Shown in pieces: positions 19,294 through 27,391 of a stretch of DNA of 64,000 bases (positions are counted from its first letter, which is position 1; each line of letters starts with the position of its first letter). Where the stretch lies: positions 38,993 to 102,992 of the forward strand of contig NZ_MWUE01000028.1 of NCBI RefSeq assembly GCF_002077695.1, written 5' to 3'. Below the pieces are notes generated by a model. The model was given only the letters and a program-made list of their open reading frames with translations. It had not been told where the DNA came from and ran no database searches. The position numbers and the translations under genes were made by a program. This stretch comes from Pantoea latae (GTDB lineage Bacteria > Pseudomonadota > Gammaproteobacteria > Enterobacterales > Enterobacteriaceae).

Positions 19294-19824
19294 CTATCCT
19301 CTTTTCCGTCGATGGGCTGGCGCGCTGCGCTGCTGCCCTGCACTCTCCTGCATCGACATCACCACGCCAGCGAATTCCTTCATCACGCGACGATAGACAT
19401 CGCGCTTAAAGGAGACAACCTGACGCACCGGATACCAGAAGCTCACCCAGCGCCAGCCGTCGAACTCCGGCGTGCTACTGTGTTGCACATTGATATCCGC
19501 GTCACTGCTCATCAACTGCAGAAGAAACCACTTTTGTTTCTGGCCGATACAGACCGGCTTCGTGTCCCAACGCACCAAACGTTTTGGCAATTTGTAGCGC
19601 AACCAGTTTCGGGTAGATGCAAGTATTCGAACATCTTTACGGTGTAAACCCACTTCTTCGAACAGTTCGCGATACATCGCCTGTTCGGCGGTTTCACCGG
19701 GATTGATGCCTCCCTGAGGAAACTGCCAGGAGTGCTGTCCAAAGCGCCTGGCCCACAACACTTGTCCTTGCCTGTTACAGATTACGATACCAACATTCGG
19801 GCGGTAGCCATCATCATCGATCAC
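19294..19824 (-). CDS. rppH: RNA pyrophosphohydrolase RppH
   Basis: Removes pyrophosphate from the 5' end of mRNAs and so starts RNase E-dependent decay. The Nudix box runs from GGINPGETAEQAMYREL into FEEVGL, and matches the GX5EX7REUXEEXGU pattern. The start is a GTG at 19824 (MIDDDGYRPNVG), the same start residue pattern as E. coli RppH, and the length is 176 aa. The far end is basic (APAHRRKRG). It forms an operon with ptsP. Confidence 0.98.
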   Translation of the reverse strand: MIDDDGYRPNVGIVICNRQGQVLWARRFGQHSWQFPQGGINPGETAEQAMYRELFEEVGLHRKDVRILASTRNWLRYKLPKRLVRWDTKPVCIGQKQKWFLLQLMSSDADINVQHSSTPEFDGWRWVSFWYPVRQVVSFKRDVYRRVMKEFAGVVMSMQESAGQQRSAPAHRRKRG

Positions 19825-19924
19825 TGGACTACCTCAAAGCTAAATTTGAATAGCCTGATTGTTTCACACTCCTTACAGGCGGTAAACCACTGGATTCGCG
19901 GGGAGAACGCCGCCTTAACCCTGG

Positions 19925-20330
19925 ATAACTCACAGGGTATCCAGAGTTATAAACAATGGAGCGCATAAAGCGCCGATCTTATTCACGTTTTCTGTGGATA
20001 GCGTTGTGCAGAACGCGGGAATTAGCTGAATAAACTTTTTCGCGCCCTGCCGGCCCCATGCACAATATAGCTTTTTTTATCATTGTAAAACAGGCGATTA
20101 AACCACTCTTATTCAGAATACCGCCGCCTGAATAGCTTTTCCCGACGCCAGAAAATTCGCAGCTGGTTAAAGATCAAGCGACGCCGTTTTTATCCACAGA
20201 CAATGGAGTAAACTTGGTCGCCTGTGACCAGAAAAGCCGCATCAGGCCCAAAGTCAAGGCTGTAAATCGAACCAGTAACCCTGTTACGCCCGGGTTATCC
20301 CACCGATCTGTGGATAACTTAGACGAAGAT
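19925..20330. promoter_or_regulatory. DARS2-like DnaA-reactivating region
   Basis: The 676-base gap between rppH and mutH holds no credible gene but a cluster of DnaA boxes. Two are perfect TTATCCACA: 20190-20198 (+) and 20309-20317 (-). One-mismatch boxes lie at 19993-20001 (-, CTATCCACA), 20109-20117 (+, TTATTCAGA) and 20452-20460 (-, TTGTCCACA, just outside). In E. coli DARS2, which promotes exchange of ADP-DnaA to ATP-DnaA, lies in exactly this mutH-ygdP(rppH) gap. Location plus boxes supports the call. IHF and Fis sites could not be placed by eye, so the borders given are approximate. Confidence 0.82.
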
Positions 20331-20500
20331 CCTGTTCATTGTTGCCGGCAGTCAGGGATAACCCGTGAATTCCGTCAGCGGCGAAAAAGCGTTGAGGTTA
20401 AAAAAGCATGATGAATCATGCTATTATCGTTTCCCTTTCTTGCAGTGCTGCTGTGGACAACGTTCTGCGGGAAAAAACTGTCTATTTTTTGACCAGATGA

Positions 20501-21187
20501 GTGGCCATCATGATCCAGCTCCCCTCCCCGCCTGAAAACGAAGCGATTCTGCTGGCGCGCGCTCATGCGCTGGCAGGCGAAACGCTGGCCGCGCTGGCGC
20601 AGCGGGCCGATCTGCCAATCCCGGCCGACCTGCGCCGTGATAAAGGCTGGGTCGGTATGCTGCTGGAGCGCTATCTCGGCGCCAGCGCGGGCAGCAAAGC
20701 GGAGCAGGATTTTGCGCATCTCGGCATCGAACTCAAAACCATTCCCATCGACGCGCAGGGCAAACCGCTGGAGACCACCTTTGTTTGCGTGGCGCCGCTG
20801 ACCGGCAATAGCGGCGTTACCTGGGAAACCAGCCATGTGCGCCACAAGCTGGCGCGGGTGCTGTGGATCCCGGTCGAGGGCGACCGCGCAATCCCGCTGG
20901 CGCAGCGCCGCGTTGGCGCGCCGCTGCTGTGGAGCCCGGATGAAGAAGAGGAGCGGATGCTGCGTCAGGACTGGGAAGAGCTGATGGATATGATTGTACT
21001 GGGCCAGGTGGAGCGCATTACCGCGCGCCACGGCGCCTGGCTGCAGATTCGGCCCAAAGCCGCCAACAGCCGGGCGCTGACGGAGGGCATCGGCGAACAG
21101 GGCGAACCCATTATGACGCTGCCGCGCGGCTTTTATCTGAAGAAAAGCTTTACCGCCCCGCTGCTGGCGCGCCATTTTTTACTGTAA
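20501..21187 (+). CDS. mutH: DNA mismatch repair endonuclease MutH
   Basis: Nicks the unmethylated strand at hemimethylated GATC sites after MutS-MutL activation. The 228-aa product matches E. coli MutH (229). The active-site region DFAHLGIELKTIPID carries the Asp...Glu-x-Lys catalytic triad, and TGNSGVTWETSHVRHK and RPKAANSRALTE are highly conserved. I prefer the GTG at 20501, which aligns with the E. coli N-terminus, over the ATG at 20510. The Shine-Dalgarno sequence is weak either way. A 7-bp-arm inverted repeat lies at 20406-20421 upstream. Confidence 0.97.
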   Translation: MAIMIQLPSPPENEAILLARAHALAGETLAALAQRADLPIPADLRRDKGWVGMLLERYLGASAGSKAEQDFAHLGIELKTIPIDAQGKPLETTFVCVAPLTGNSGVTWETSHVRHKLARVLWIPVEGDRAIPLAQRRVGAPLLWSPDEEEERMLRQDWEELMDMIVLGQVERITARHGAWLQIRPKAANSRALTEGIGEQGEPIMTLPRGFYLKKSFTAPLLARHFLL

Positions 21188-21247
21188 GTGCCTTGAATTG
21201 AATGCGTATAATCGCCGTTTACTTTTCGTTTAACATTGAGAGTGCGC

Positions 21248-21958
21248 ATGTTTGAGTGGATAACCGATCCCAACGCCTGGCTGGCGCTGGGCACGCTGAC
21301 CATCCTCGAAGTGGTTCTGGGCATTGATAATATTATCTTTTTATCGCTGGTGGTCGCTAAGCTACCTAAACATCAGCAGGCGAGCGCCCGCCGTCTGGGT
21401 CTGATGGGCGCGATGGTGATGCGCCTCTGCCTGCTGGCCTCTATCGCCTGGGTCGCGCGTCTGACCCATCCGCTGTTTACCCTGTTCGACCACGCGTTCT
21501 CCTGGCGCGACCTGATCCTGCTGGGCGGCGGCCTGTTCCTGCTGTGGAAATCGAGCATGGAGATCCATGAAACCATCGAAGGAGGCGAAGAGGAGCACAA
21601 GACCAACGTGCACTCTTTTCTCGGCGCCATCGTGCAGATCATGCTGCTGGACATTATCTTCAGCCTCGACTCGGTGATCACCGCCGTTGGCCTCTCCGAT
21701 CATCTGTTTATTATGATGGCGGCGGTGGTGATTGCGGTGCTGATGATGATGTTCGCCGCGCGCGCCATCGGCGAGTTCGTCGATCGTCATCCGTCGATCA
21801 AAATGCTGGCGCTGTCGTTCCTGATTCTGGTGGGCTTTACCCTGATCCTCGAAAGCTTCGCGGTGCATGTACCAAAAGGTTACATTTATTTCGCCATGTT
21901 CTTCTCGATGGCGGTTGAGTGCCTGAACCTGATGCGCAGTAAGAAAAACAGGGCGTAA
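21248..21958 (+). CDS. ygdQ: TerC-family membrane protein YgdQ
   Basis: An integral inner-membrane protein of 236 aa with about seven helices. The TerC-family motif VLGIDNIIFLSLVV near the N-terminus and LLDIIFSLDSVITAVGL near the middle carry the paired acidic and asparagine residues thought to handle metal ions. I chose the ATG at 21248 (MFEWITDPNAWLALG), which follows GAGAG, over an ATG twelve bases upstream. Relatives are linked to manganese export or membrane-protein metal loading. The exact role of YgdQ is not established. Confidence 0.93.
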   Translation: MFEWITDPNAWLALGTLTILEVVLGIDNIIFLSLVVAKLPKHQQASARRLGLMGAMVMRLCLLASIAWVARLTHPLFTLFDHAFSWRDLILLGGGLFLLWKSSMEIHETIEGGEEEHKTNVHSFLGAIVQIMLLDIIFSLDSVITAVGLSDHLFIMMAAVVIAVLMMMFAARAIGEFVDRHPSIKMLALSFLILVGFTLILESFAVHVPKGYIYFAMFFSMAVECLNLMRSKKNRA

Positions 21959-21967
21959 GAAAGTCAA

Positions 21968-21991
21968 GGGCGGCTATAGCCGCCCGTTTAT
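21968..21991 (+). terminator. Intrinsic terminator after ygdQ
   Basis: A 7-bp GC stem (GGGCGGC, loop TATA, GCCGCCC at 21968-21985) is followed by GTTTATTTT. It sits about 10 bases after the ygdQ stop. Confidence 0.75.
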
Positions 21992-22117
21992 TTTCAGATT
22001 CATGCGATAACGCAAAGCGTCAAAACGATTTATTACTACACTTTTTGCAGTTAATGCTGCGCGCCCCTGGCTGGCGACGCGGCCCACTGGCTGACGGGAG
22101 TGAGAGGAATAAGCGTG

Positions 22118-22336
22118 ATGAAAGAGTTGGCAGGCGTAGCAGTGTTGATTTTTGCCGCCGTAACGCTGAGCGGGTGCAGTTCAGATTATGTGATGGCGAC
22201 AAAAGATGGACAGATGATCATGACGGAAGGCAAGCCGACCATCGATAAAGAAACCGGCCTGGTGAAATACACCGATCAATCCGGTCATGAAGTACAGATC
22301 AACGGCGACGAAGTGTCGACCATCATTGAGCGTTAA
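22118..22336 (+). CDS. ygdR: YgdI/YgdR family small lipoprotein
   Basis: A 72-aa predicted lipoprotein. The signal peptide ends in the lipobox LSGC, followed by SSDYVMATKDGQMI, a near-universal start of YgdI/YgdR proteins. The rest forms a small SH3-like beta fold (DUF903) in the family. I chose the ATG at 22118 because AGGAA lies 8-9 bases upstream and because the length then equals the 72 aa of E. coli YgdR. A GTG at 22100 would add six residues. The function is unknown. Confidence 0.93.
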   Translation: MKELAGVAVLIFAAVTLSGCSSDYVMATKDGQMIMTEGKPTIDKETGLVKYTDQSGHEVQINGDEVSTIIER

Positions 22337-22476
22337 GTGCCATTTCAGGTCACCTGGCCGGCGATTTGCGTGGACAGGTGATTTCCCCGATTTTCCCCAC
22401 TTCCTTCCCCGCTGATTCACGCGTTATAGTCCCACAGGACACACCATTACATTCCATAAGAATAAGGAAGACGGCT

Positions 22477-23517
22477 ATGCATTATCACCGTATCCCCCAT
22501 AGCACGCTGGAAGTCAGTCAGCTGGGGCTAGGAACCATGACGTTTGGTGAACAGAACAGCGAAGCCGACGCCCATGAACAGCTCGATTACGCCCTCGCCA
22601 GCGGCATTAACCTGATCGATACCGCGGAGATGTATCCCGTGCCGCCGCGTCCGGAAACCCAGGGATTAACAGAGCAGTATATCGGCAGCTGGCTGAAGAA
22701 GCGCGGCAGCCGCGACAAGGTGATCCTCGCCAGCAAGGTGGCCGGGCCGGTGCGCGGGGCCGACGCCTCGATCCGCCCGCATCAGGCGCTGGACCGCAAG
22801 AATATCCGCGAGGCGCTGGACGCCAGCCTGAAGCGTCTCAATACCGACTACCTCGACCTTTATCAGCTGCACTGGCCACAGCGGCAGACCAACTACTTCG
22901 GCAAGCTGGGCTATCAATATAGCGAACTGACCAATCCGGTGACGCTGCTGGAGACGCTGGAGGCGCTGACCGAGCAGGTGCGCGCCGGCAAGATCCGCTA
23001 TATCGGCGTGTCGAACGAAACCGCCTGGGGCGTGATGCGCTATCTGCAGCTGGCGGAGAAGCACGAGCTGCCGCGCATCGTGACCATTCAGAATCCCTAT
23101 AGCCTGCTAAATCGCAGTTTTGAAGTGGGGCTGGCCGAAATCAGCCAGCACGAAGGGGTTGAGCTGCTGGCTTACTCCAGCCTCGCCTTCGGCACGCTGA
23201 GCGGCAAGTATCTTAACGGCGCGAAACCGGCCGGCGCGCGCAATACGCTGTTTAGCCGCTTTACGCGCTACAGCGGCGAGCAGTCGCAGCAGGCGATCGC
23301 GGCCTATGTGGCGCTGGCGCAGAAGCATCAGCTGGATCCGTCGCAGATGGCGCTGGCCTATGTGCGTCAGCAGCCGTTCGTCGCCAGCACCCTGCTGGGC
23401 GCCACCACGATGGAGCAGCTGAAGATCAATATCGACAGCTTTAACCTGACGCTGGACGCCGACGTGCTGGAAGGGATCGAGGCGATTCACCGCCGCTATA
23501 CCTATCCGGCGCCTTAA
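22477..23517 (+). CDS. tas: NADP(H)-dependent aldo-keto reductase Tas
   Basis: An aldo-keto reductase of 346 aa, the same length as E. coli Tas, starting MHYHRIPHSTLEVSQLGLG after an AAGGA ribosome site. The AKR landmarks are the Asp and Tyr in NLIDTAEMYPVPPRPE, the Lys in KVILASKVAGP, and the His in LYQLHWPQR. The physiological substrate is unknown. In E. coli tas was named for suppressing tyrosine auxotrophy under starvation. It converges on dinB, whereas E. coli has lplT-aas downstream. Confidence 0.96.
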   Translation: MHYHRIPHSTLEVSQLGLGTMTFGEQNSEADAHEQLDYALASGINLIDTAEMYPVPPRPETQGLTEQYIGSWLKKRGSRDKVILASKVAGPVRGADASIRPHQALDRKNIREALDASLKRLNTDYLDLYQLHWPQRQTNYFGKLGYQYSELTNPVTLLETLEALTEQVRAGKIRYIGVSNETAWGVMRYLQLAEKHELPRIVTIQNPYSLLNRSFEVGLAEISQHEGVELLAYSSLAFGTLSGKYLNGAKPAGARNTLFSRFTRYSGEQSQQAIAAYVALAQKHQLDPSQMALAYVRQQPFVASTLLGATTMEQLKINIDSFNLTLDADVLEGIEAIHRRYTYPAP

Positions 23518-23580
23518 GGGGGTGAGCGGTTGTTGCGAGTGGGTTTAGTGAGGTGGGCGTAGGCTGTTTGTCAGGTATTT

Positions 23581-23689
23581 GCGCTGCCAGCCTGGCCCGA
23601 TCGCAAAGTCGCTCAAGGCATCCCTGCGCGCTCGGCCCGCGGCATCCCTGCCGCGGGACGCTTTGCTCTTCGGCCCAGGCTGGCAGCGC
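23581..23689 (+). repeat. Palindromic intergenic element, copy 2
   Basis: Lies between the converging tas and dinB genes. Outer 20-base arms (23581-23600 and 23670-23689) pair with a single mismatch. Inside is the core TCGCAAAGTCGCTCAAGGC ending in GCTCGG, then a perfect 9-bp hairpin (CCCGCGGCA, loop TCCC, TGCCGCGGG at 23636-23657), then GACGCTTTGCTCTTCGG. GCAAAG at 23603 can also pair with CTTTGC at 23661. The same core with different but still paired stems occurs at 29.9 kb and, reversed, at 1.3 kb. I do not recognise a named repeat family. Confidence 0.85.
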
Positions 23690-23737
23690 CTTGATTTTAG
23701 CGTTGCCTGTTAGCTAACGATTAGGTTTCGTTTGCAG

Positions 23738-24790
23738 CTACAGCCCCAACAGCAGCTGCCGCTCAAGCTGCGGATCCAGCAGCGTAACGTGCAGCCCCAC
23801 CAGCCGCACGCCGCGTCCGGCGCGCCGCTCGTCCCAGGTTTTGCGCGCCACCGCGATTAAATCCTCTTTGTTCAGCTCCGGCCAGATATGCTCCTGCGTC
23901 GTCAGCTGAAAATCGTTGAACTTGAGCTTCACCCCCTGGCGCGCGATCTGCCGGTCGGGCCGCACCTGAGTCAGCCGCCGCTCCAGCTCTGCATAGAGAA
24001 AGTCGATAATCTCCAGGCACGCCTCCCAGCTGTGAATATCCTCCGCCAGCGTGCGCTCGACGCCAACCGACTTGCGCTCGCGCTCCACCACCACGCCGCG
24101 CTCGTCGATGCCGTGGCTGCGCTCCCAGAGCACGCGACCAAACTTGCCGAAGCGCTTGAGCAGCTGCGCCACGTCCGCTTTCTGCACGTCGGCGCAGGTG
24201 TGCAGCCCCATCTCCTCCAGCTTTTTCGTCGCCACTTTGCCGACGCCAGGGATTTTCGCCAGCGGCAGCGACAGCAAAAAGCCCGACATCTCCTGCGGCG
24301 TAATCACGTACTGCCCGTTCGGCTTGTTGAGGTCGGAGGCGATTTTGGCGAGAAACTTAATCGGCGCGATCCCTGCCGACGCGGTCAGCCCGGTTTCGCG
24401 CAGGATGGTGTCGCGAATGTCGCGGGCGATCAGCGTGGCGGAGCCGTGACAGTGCGGGCTGTCGGTAACGTCGAGATAGGCTTCGTCCAGCGACAGCGGT
24501 TCAATTAGCGGGGTATAGCGCAGAAAAATGTCGCGGATCTGCTGCGAGGCCTCTTTATAGGCGTCGAAACGCCCCGGCAGCAGTTTAAGGTGCGGACAAA
24601 GCTTCAGCGCCATCGCGGTGGGCATCGCGCTGCGCACGCCGAAGGTGCGTGCCGGGTAGTTGGCCGTACTGATCACGCCGCGTCGTTCACGGCTGCCGCC
24701 AATGGCGATGGGGATATCGCGCAACGCCGGGTTGTCGCGCATCTCCACCGCTGCATAGAAGCAGTCCATATCGACATGTATGATTTTCAC
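23738..24790 (-). CDS. dinB: DNA polymerase IV DinB
   Basis: An SOS-induced Y-family translesion polymerase of 350 aa (E. coli 351). The catalytic acidic residues are in HVDMDCFYAAVEMRDNP (Asp at 7) and LSLDEAYLDVT. The steric-gate region and the helix-hairpin-helix KIPGVGKVATKKLEEMG are present. The C-terminal beta-clamp-binding tail is ERQLLLGL. The start is a GTG at 24790, as in E. coli dinB, and a LexA box lies 39 bases upstream. It converges on tas. Confidence 0.98.
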   Translation of the reverse strand: MKIIHVDMDCFYAAVEMRDNPALRDIPIAIGGSRERRGVISTANYPARTFGVRSAMPTAMALKLCPHLKLLPGRFDAYKEASQQIRDIFLRYTPLIEPLSLDEAYLDVTDSPHCHGSATLIARDIRDTILRETGLTASAGIAPIKFLAKIASDLNKPNGQYVITPQEMSGFLLSLPLAKIPGVGKVATKKLEEMGLHTCADVQKADVAQLLKRFGKFGRVLWERSHGIDERGVVVERERKSVGVERTLAEDIHSWEACLEIIDFLYAELERRLTQVRPDRQIARQGVKLKFNDFQLTTQEHIWPELNKEDLIAVARKTWDERRAGRGVRLVGLHVTLLDPQLERQLLLGL

Positions 24791-24828
24791 GCTGGTTCGC
24801 CGTCAGAGTTTCGTCTGCCCTAATGATA

Positions 24829-24844
24829 CTGTATAGATGTACAG
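24829..24844 (-). promoter_or_regulatory. LexA box of dinB
   Basis: The sequence is CTGTATAGATGTACAG, fitting CTG-N10-CAG with an AT-rich centre, placed 39 bases upstream of the dinB start. This is the expected LexA repressor site for SOS induction. Confidence 0.85.
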
Positions 24845-24947
24845 ACGCAAAAGGCGCACATCCTGTCCTGCTTCTCTGCCGCCACTAAAGTTTACAAATT
24901 TCTGGCCGTCAACCCTTGAGGAAAGCGTGAATTTACCCGGCGGCGTC

Positions 24948-24975
24948 TTGATAAAAAAACAGACAATGCTAATGT
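24948..24975 (+). promoter_or_regulatory. Candidate sigma-70 promoter of dpaA
   Basis: TTGATA (24948-24953), a 16-base spacer and TAATGT (24970-24975) lie about 90 bases upstream of dpaA. A perfect 12-bp palindrome, GAGACGCGTCTC (25014-25025), lies between this promoter and the start codon. The assignment is by eye only. Confidence 0.35.
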
Positions 24976-25061
24976 TGCGCTGCGGTAGCGGAGTTTTCCG
25001 ATAATGCAAGTCTGAGACGCGTCTCGCGTCACCGTTCTTCCTCACTCAAGGTACACACAGC

Positions 25062-25805
25062 ATGGGCAAAATCGCACTTCTGTTTGCGATGATTTTGATG
25101 CCAGCCCTCAGCATGGCAATGACTCCCGAGCCGACGCAGCAGATGTCGACGCCGGTAAGCAAAGAATTAAAGAAACAGTTACTCGGCACGCCGATTTATA
25201 TTCAGATTTTTAAGGAAGAACGCACGCTGGAGCTGTACGGCAAAATCGGCAACGAATTTCGCCTGCTCGACACCTACCGCATCTGTAACTTTTCCGGCGG
25301 CCTCGGTCCGAAACGCCGCGAAGGGGATTTTAAAAGCCCGGAAGGCTTCTACAGCGTCAGGCTCAACCAGCTGAAGCCGGACAGCCGCTTTTATCGCGCC
25401 ATCAACGTCGGCTTTCCTAACCAGTACGATCGCGATCACGCCTATACCGGCAACTACCTGATGATCCACGGCAACTGCAAATCGATCGGCTGCTACGCCA
25501 TGACCGACGCCTATATGGATGAGATCTTTACCTACGTCAACGCGGCGCTGCGCAACGGCCAGCCGCAGGTAGAGATCAGCATCTTTCCGTTCCGCATGAC
25601 CGACAGCAACATGCAGCGCCACCGCTACTCGACCTACGCCAGCTTCTGGCGCGAGCTGCAGCCGGGCTATGCCTGGTTTGCGAAATACCATCAGCCGCCG
25701 ACGGTCAACGTCGCCAGCGGCAGCTATGTGATGAACAGCAGCCCGGTTATCGTCAATCCCGAAGCCGCCTCTAAATCATTCCTGGCGCTCACCAAGGCAG
25801 AATAA
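25062..25805 (+). CDS. dpaA: L,D-transpeptidase-fold amidase DpaA (YafK)
   Basis: A periplasmic YkuD-domain protein of 247 aa. The E. coli homologue DpaA/YafK/LdtF removes Braun lipoprotein from peptidoglycan by hydrolysing the link to diaminopimelate. A signal peptide (MGKIALLFAMILMPALSMA) leads to the YkuD domain. The catalytic site is HGNCKSIGCYAMT, with the nucleophile Cys in GCYAM. The last 30 bases overlap the 3' end of the converging yafJ gene. Confidence 0.95.
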   Translation: MGKIALLFAMILMPALSMAMTPEPTQQMSTPVSKELKKQLLGTPIYIQIFKEERTLELYGKIGNEFRLLDTYRICNFSGGLGPKRREGDFKSPEGFYSVRLNQLKPDSRFYRAINVGFPNQYDRDHAYTGNYLMIHGNCKSIGCYAMTDAYMDEIFTYVNAALRNGQPQVEISIFPFRMTDSNMQRHRYSTYASFWRELQPGYAWFAKYHQPPTVNVASGSYVMNSSPVIVNPEAASKSFLALTKAE

Positions 25806-26543
25806 CGCCCACTCACCTGGCACAATCCGGTGCCAGGTTTCATTTCCCGTCAGCGGCTGCGTCGCAATCACCGTCACTACGTCGTTGGCGGTGGTGTGCT
25901 GCTGGAAGTCAATCTCGACGTCCTGATCGAGCAGCTGCGCTTTGCCGAAGGGCGCGCGGCGCGTGATCCAGTAGAGATTGGTTGAGCAGAAGGCCATCAG
26001 ATAGCGCCCGTCCGACAGCAGCATATTAAACACCCCTTTCTGCCGCAGCTCACTCGCCAGCTCCGCCACATAGCGAAACACCGCCGGCCAGTTGGCGGGC
26101 GTGCGCGGATAGCGCGTCGCCAGCTTGTGCAGGATCCAGCAGAACGCCTTTTCGCTGTCGGTTTCGCCCACCGGACGAAAATGGCCGGTTTCCAGCTGGC
26201 GATAGCCTTTTAGCTGGCCGTTGTGCGCGTAGGTCCAGTTGCGTCCCCACAGCTCGCGGGTAAAGGGATGGGTGTTTTCCAGCGACACCGGCCCGCGATT
26301 CGCCTGGCGAATATGCGCCACCACCGAATGGGACTTGATGGGGTACTCCTGCACCAGCCGCGCGATGGGCGAGTTATAGCTCGGCAGCGGATCTTTAAAG
26401 GTGCGGCATCCGCGATCTTCATAAAAGGTGATGCCCCAGCCATCTTTATGCGGGCCGGTTCCGCCGCCGCGCTGCACCAGGCCGGTAAAACTGAAACAGA
26501 TATCGGTTGGAACGTTAGCGCTCATCCCGAGCAATTCGCACAT
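25776..26543 (-). CDS. yafJ: Class II glutamine amidotransferase YafJ
   Basis: A 255-aa protein, identical in length to E. coli YafJ. Met is followed directly by Cys-2 (MCELLGMSANVPTD), the N-terminal nucleophile of Ntn glutamine amidotransferases after Met removal. VVAHIRQANRGPVSLENTHPF and WTYAHNGQL bind glutamine in the family. There is no fused synthetase domain, so the acceptor of ammonia, or whether it simply hydrolyses a gamma-glutamyl compound, is unknown. It lies 54 bases downstream of gmhA on the same strand. Confidence 0.94.
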   Translation of the reverse strand: MCELLGMSANVPTDICFSFTGLVQRGGGTGPHKDGWGITFYEDRGCRTFKDPLPSYNSPIARLVQEYPIKSHSVVAHIRQANRGPVSLENTHPFTRELWGRNWTYAHNGQLKGYRQLETGHFRPVGETDSEKAFCWILHKLATRYPRTPANWPAVFRYVAELASELRQKGVFNMLLSDGRYLMAFCSTNLYWITRRAPFGKAQLLDQDVEIDFQQHTTANDVVTVIATQPLTGNETWHRIVPGEWALFCLGERQE

Positions 26544-26597
26544 AGCTACCGCCTTAGTCAGAAATGCCGCCAGCCTGCTGCCCGGCGGCCAGCGCCT

Positions 26598-27176
26598 TTA
26601 CTTCACCATCTCTTTTTCAATCAGCAGCATCAGGATATGGATCACTTTGATGTGGATCTCCTGAATGCGGTCGGCGTAGCCGAAGTGCGGCACGCGGATC
26701 TCGATATCCGCCGAGCCTGCCATCTTGCCGCCATCTTTGCCGGTCAGGGCGATCACCTTCATGCCCTGCGCGCGCGCCGCCTCAATCGCCTTGATGATAT
26801 TGGCCGAGTTGCCGGAGGTCGACAGCCCCAGCAGCACATCGCCCGGACGCCCCACCGCCTCGATATAGCGCGAGAAGACGTAGTCGTAGCCGAAGTCGTT
26901 GCTGACGCAGGAGAGATGGCTGACGTCGGAGATGGCGATAGCCGGATAGCCCGGACGGTTTTCGCGATAGCGGCCGGTCAGCTCTTCGGCAAAATGCATC
27001 GCGTCGCAGTGCGAGCCGCCGTTGCCGCAGGAGAGCACTTTTCCGCCCGCCTTAAAGCTGTCGGCCAGCAGCACCGCCGCGCGCTGAATCGCGTGAATAT
27101 TGGCTTCGTCGCTGAGGAAGTTATTAAGCGTATCCGCTGCTTCATTCAGCTCGGAGCGAATGATGTCCTGGTACAT
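26598..27176 (-). CDS. gmhA: Sedoheptulose-7-phosphate isomerase GmhA
   Basis: Makes D-glycero-manno-heptose-7-phosphate, the first step toward the ADP-heptose of the LPS inner core. The 192 aa form a SIS fold (VLSCGNGGSHCDAMHFAEEL and LLGLSTSGNSANIIKAIEAA). The zinc and catalytic ligands Glu and His sit in HFAEELTGRY and IHIKVIHILMLLIE. It is divergent from fadE. Confidence 0.98.
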   Translation of the reverse strand: MYQDIIRSELNEAADTLNNFLSDEANIHAIQRAAVLLADSFKAGGKVLSCGNGGSHCDAMHFAEELTGRYRENRPGYPAIAISDVSHLSCVSNDFGYDYVFSRYIEAVGRPGDVLLGLSTSGNSANIIKAIEAARAQGMKVIALTGKDGGKMAGSADIEIRVPHFGYADRIQEIHIKVIHILMLLIEKEMVK

Positions 27177-27353
27177 AGGGATGTCCTTGTAGGTAAAAGA
27201 GTGACGCTACAAGTTTAACGGAATGGCGGGTTGCCGCAAAGCGCGCGCCGCGCGGTTCTTCCGCGGCGCTGGCGCAGGGATTTTGTGAGTCAGGTTGTAA
27301 TTGCGATGTAAACGAATTGCTAATTATCGCCCGCTGTCATACACCTCTAGCAT

Positions 27354-27370
27354 AACAGGTCAGACCTCTT
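27354..27370 (+). promoter_or_regulatory. Candidate FadR operator of fadE
   Basis: AACAGGTCAGACCTCTT contains the perfect FadR core GGTC-N-GACC (27358-27366) and lies 22 bases upstream of the fadE start. FadR represses fadE in E. coli until acyl-CoA binds, so the site is expected here. Affinity has not been tested. Confidence 0.65.
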
Positions 27371-27391
27371 ACTACTTACGGAGCCGTGATT

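Noticed and set aside
20214..20411. Small open frames in the rppH-mutH gap
   Set aside because: They overlap the DnaA-box cluster, lack ribosome sites and have no recognisable sequence features.
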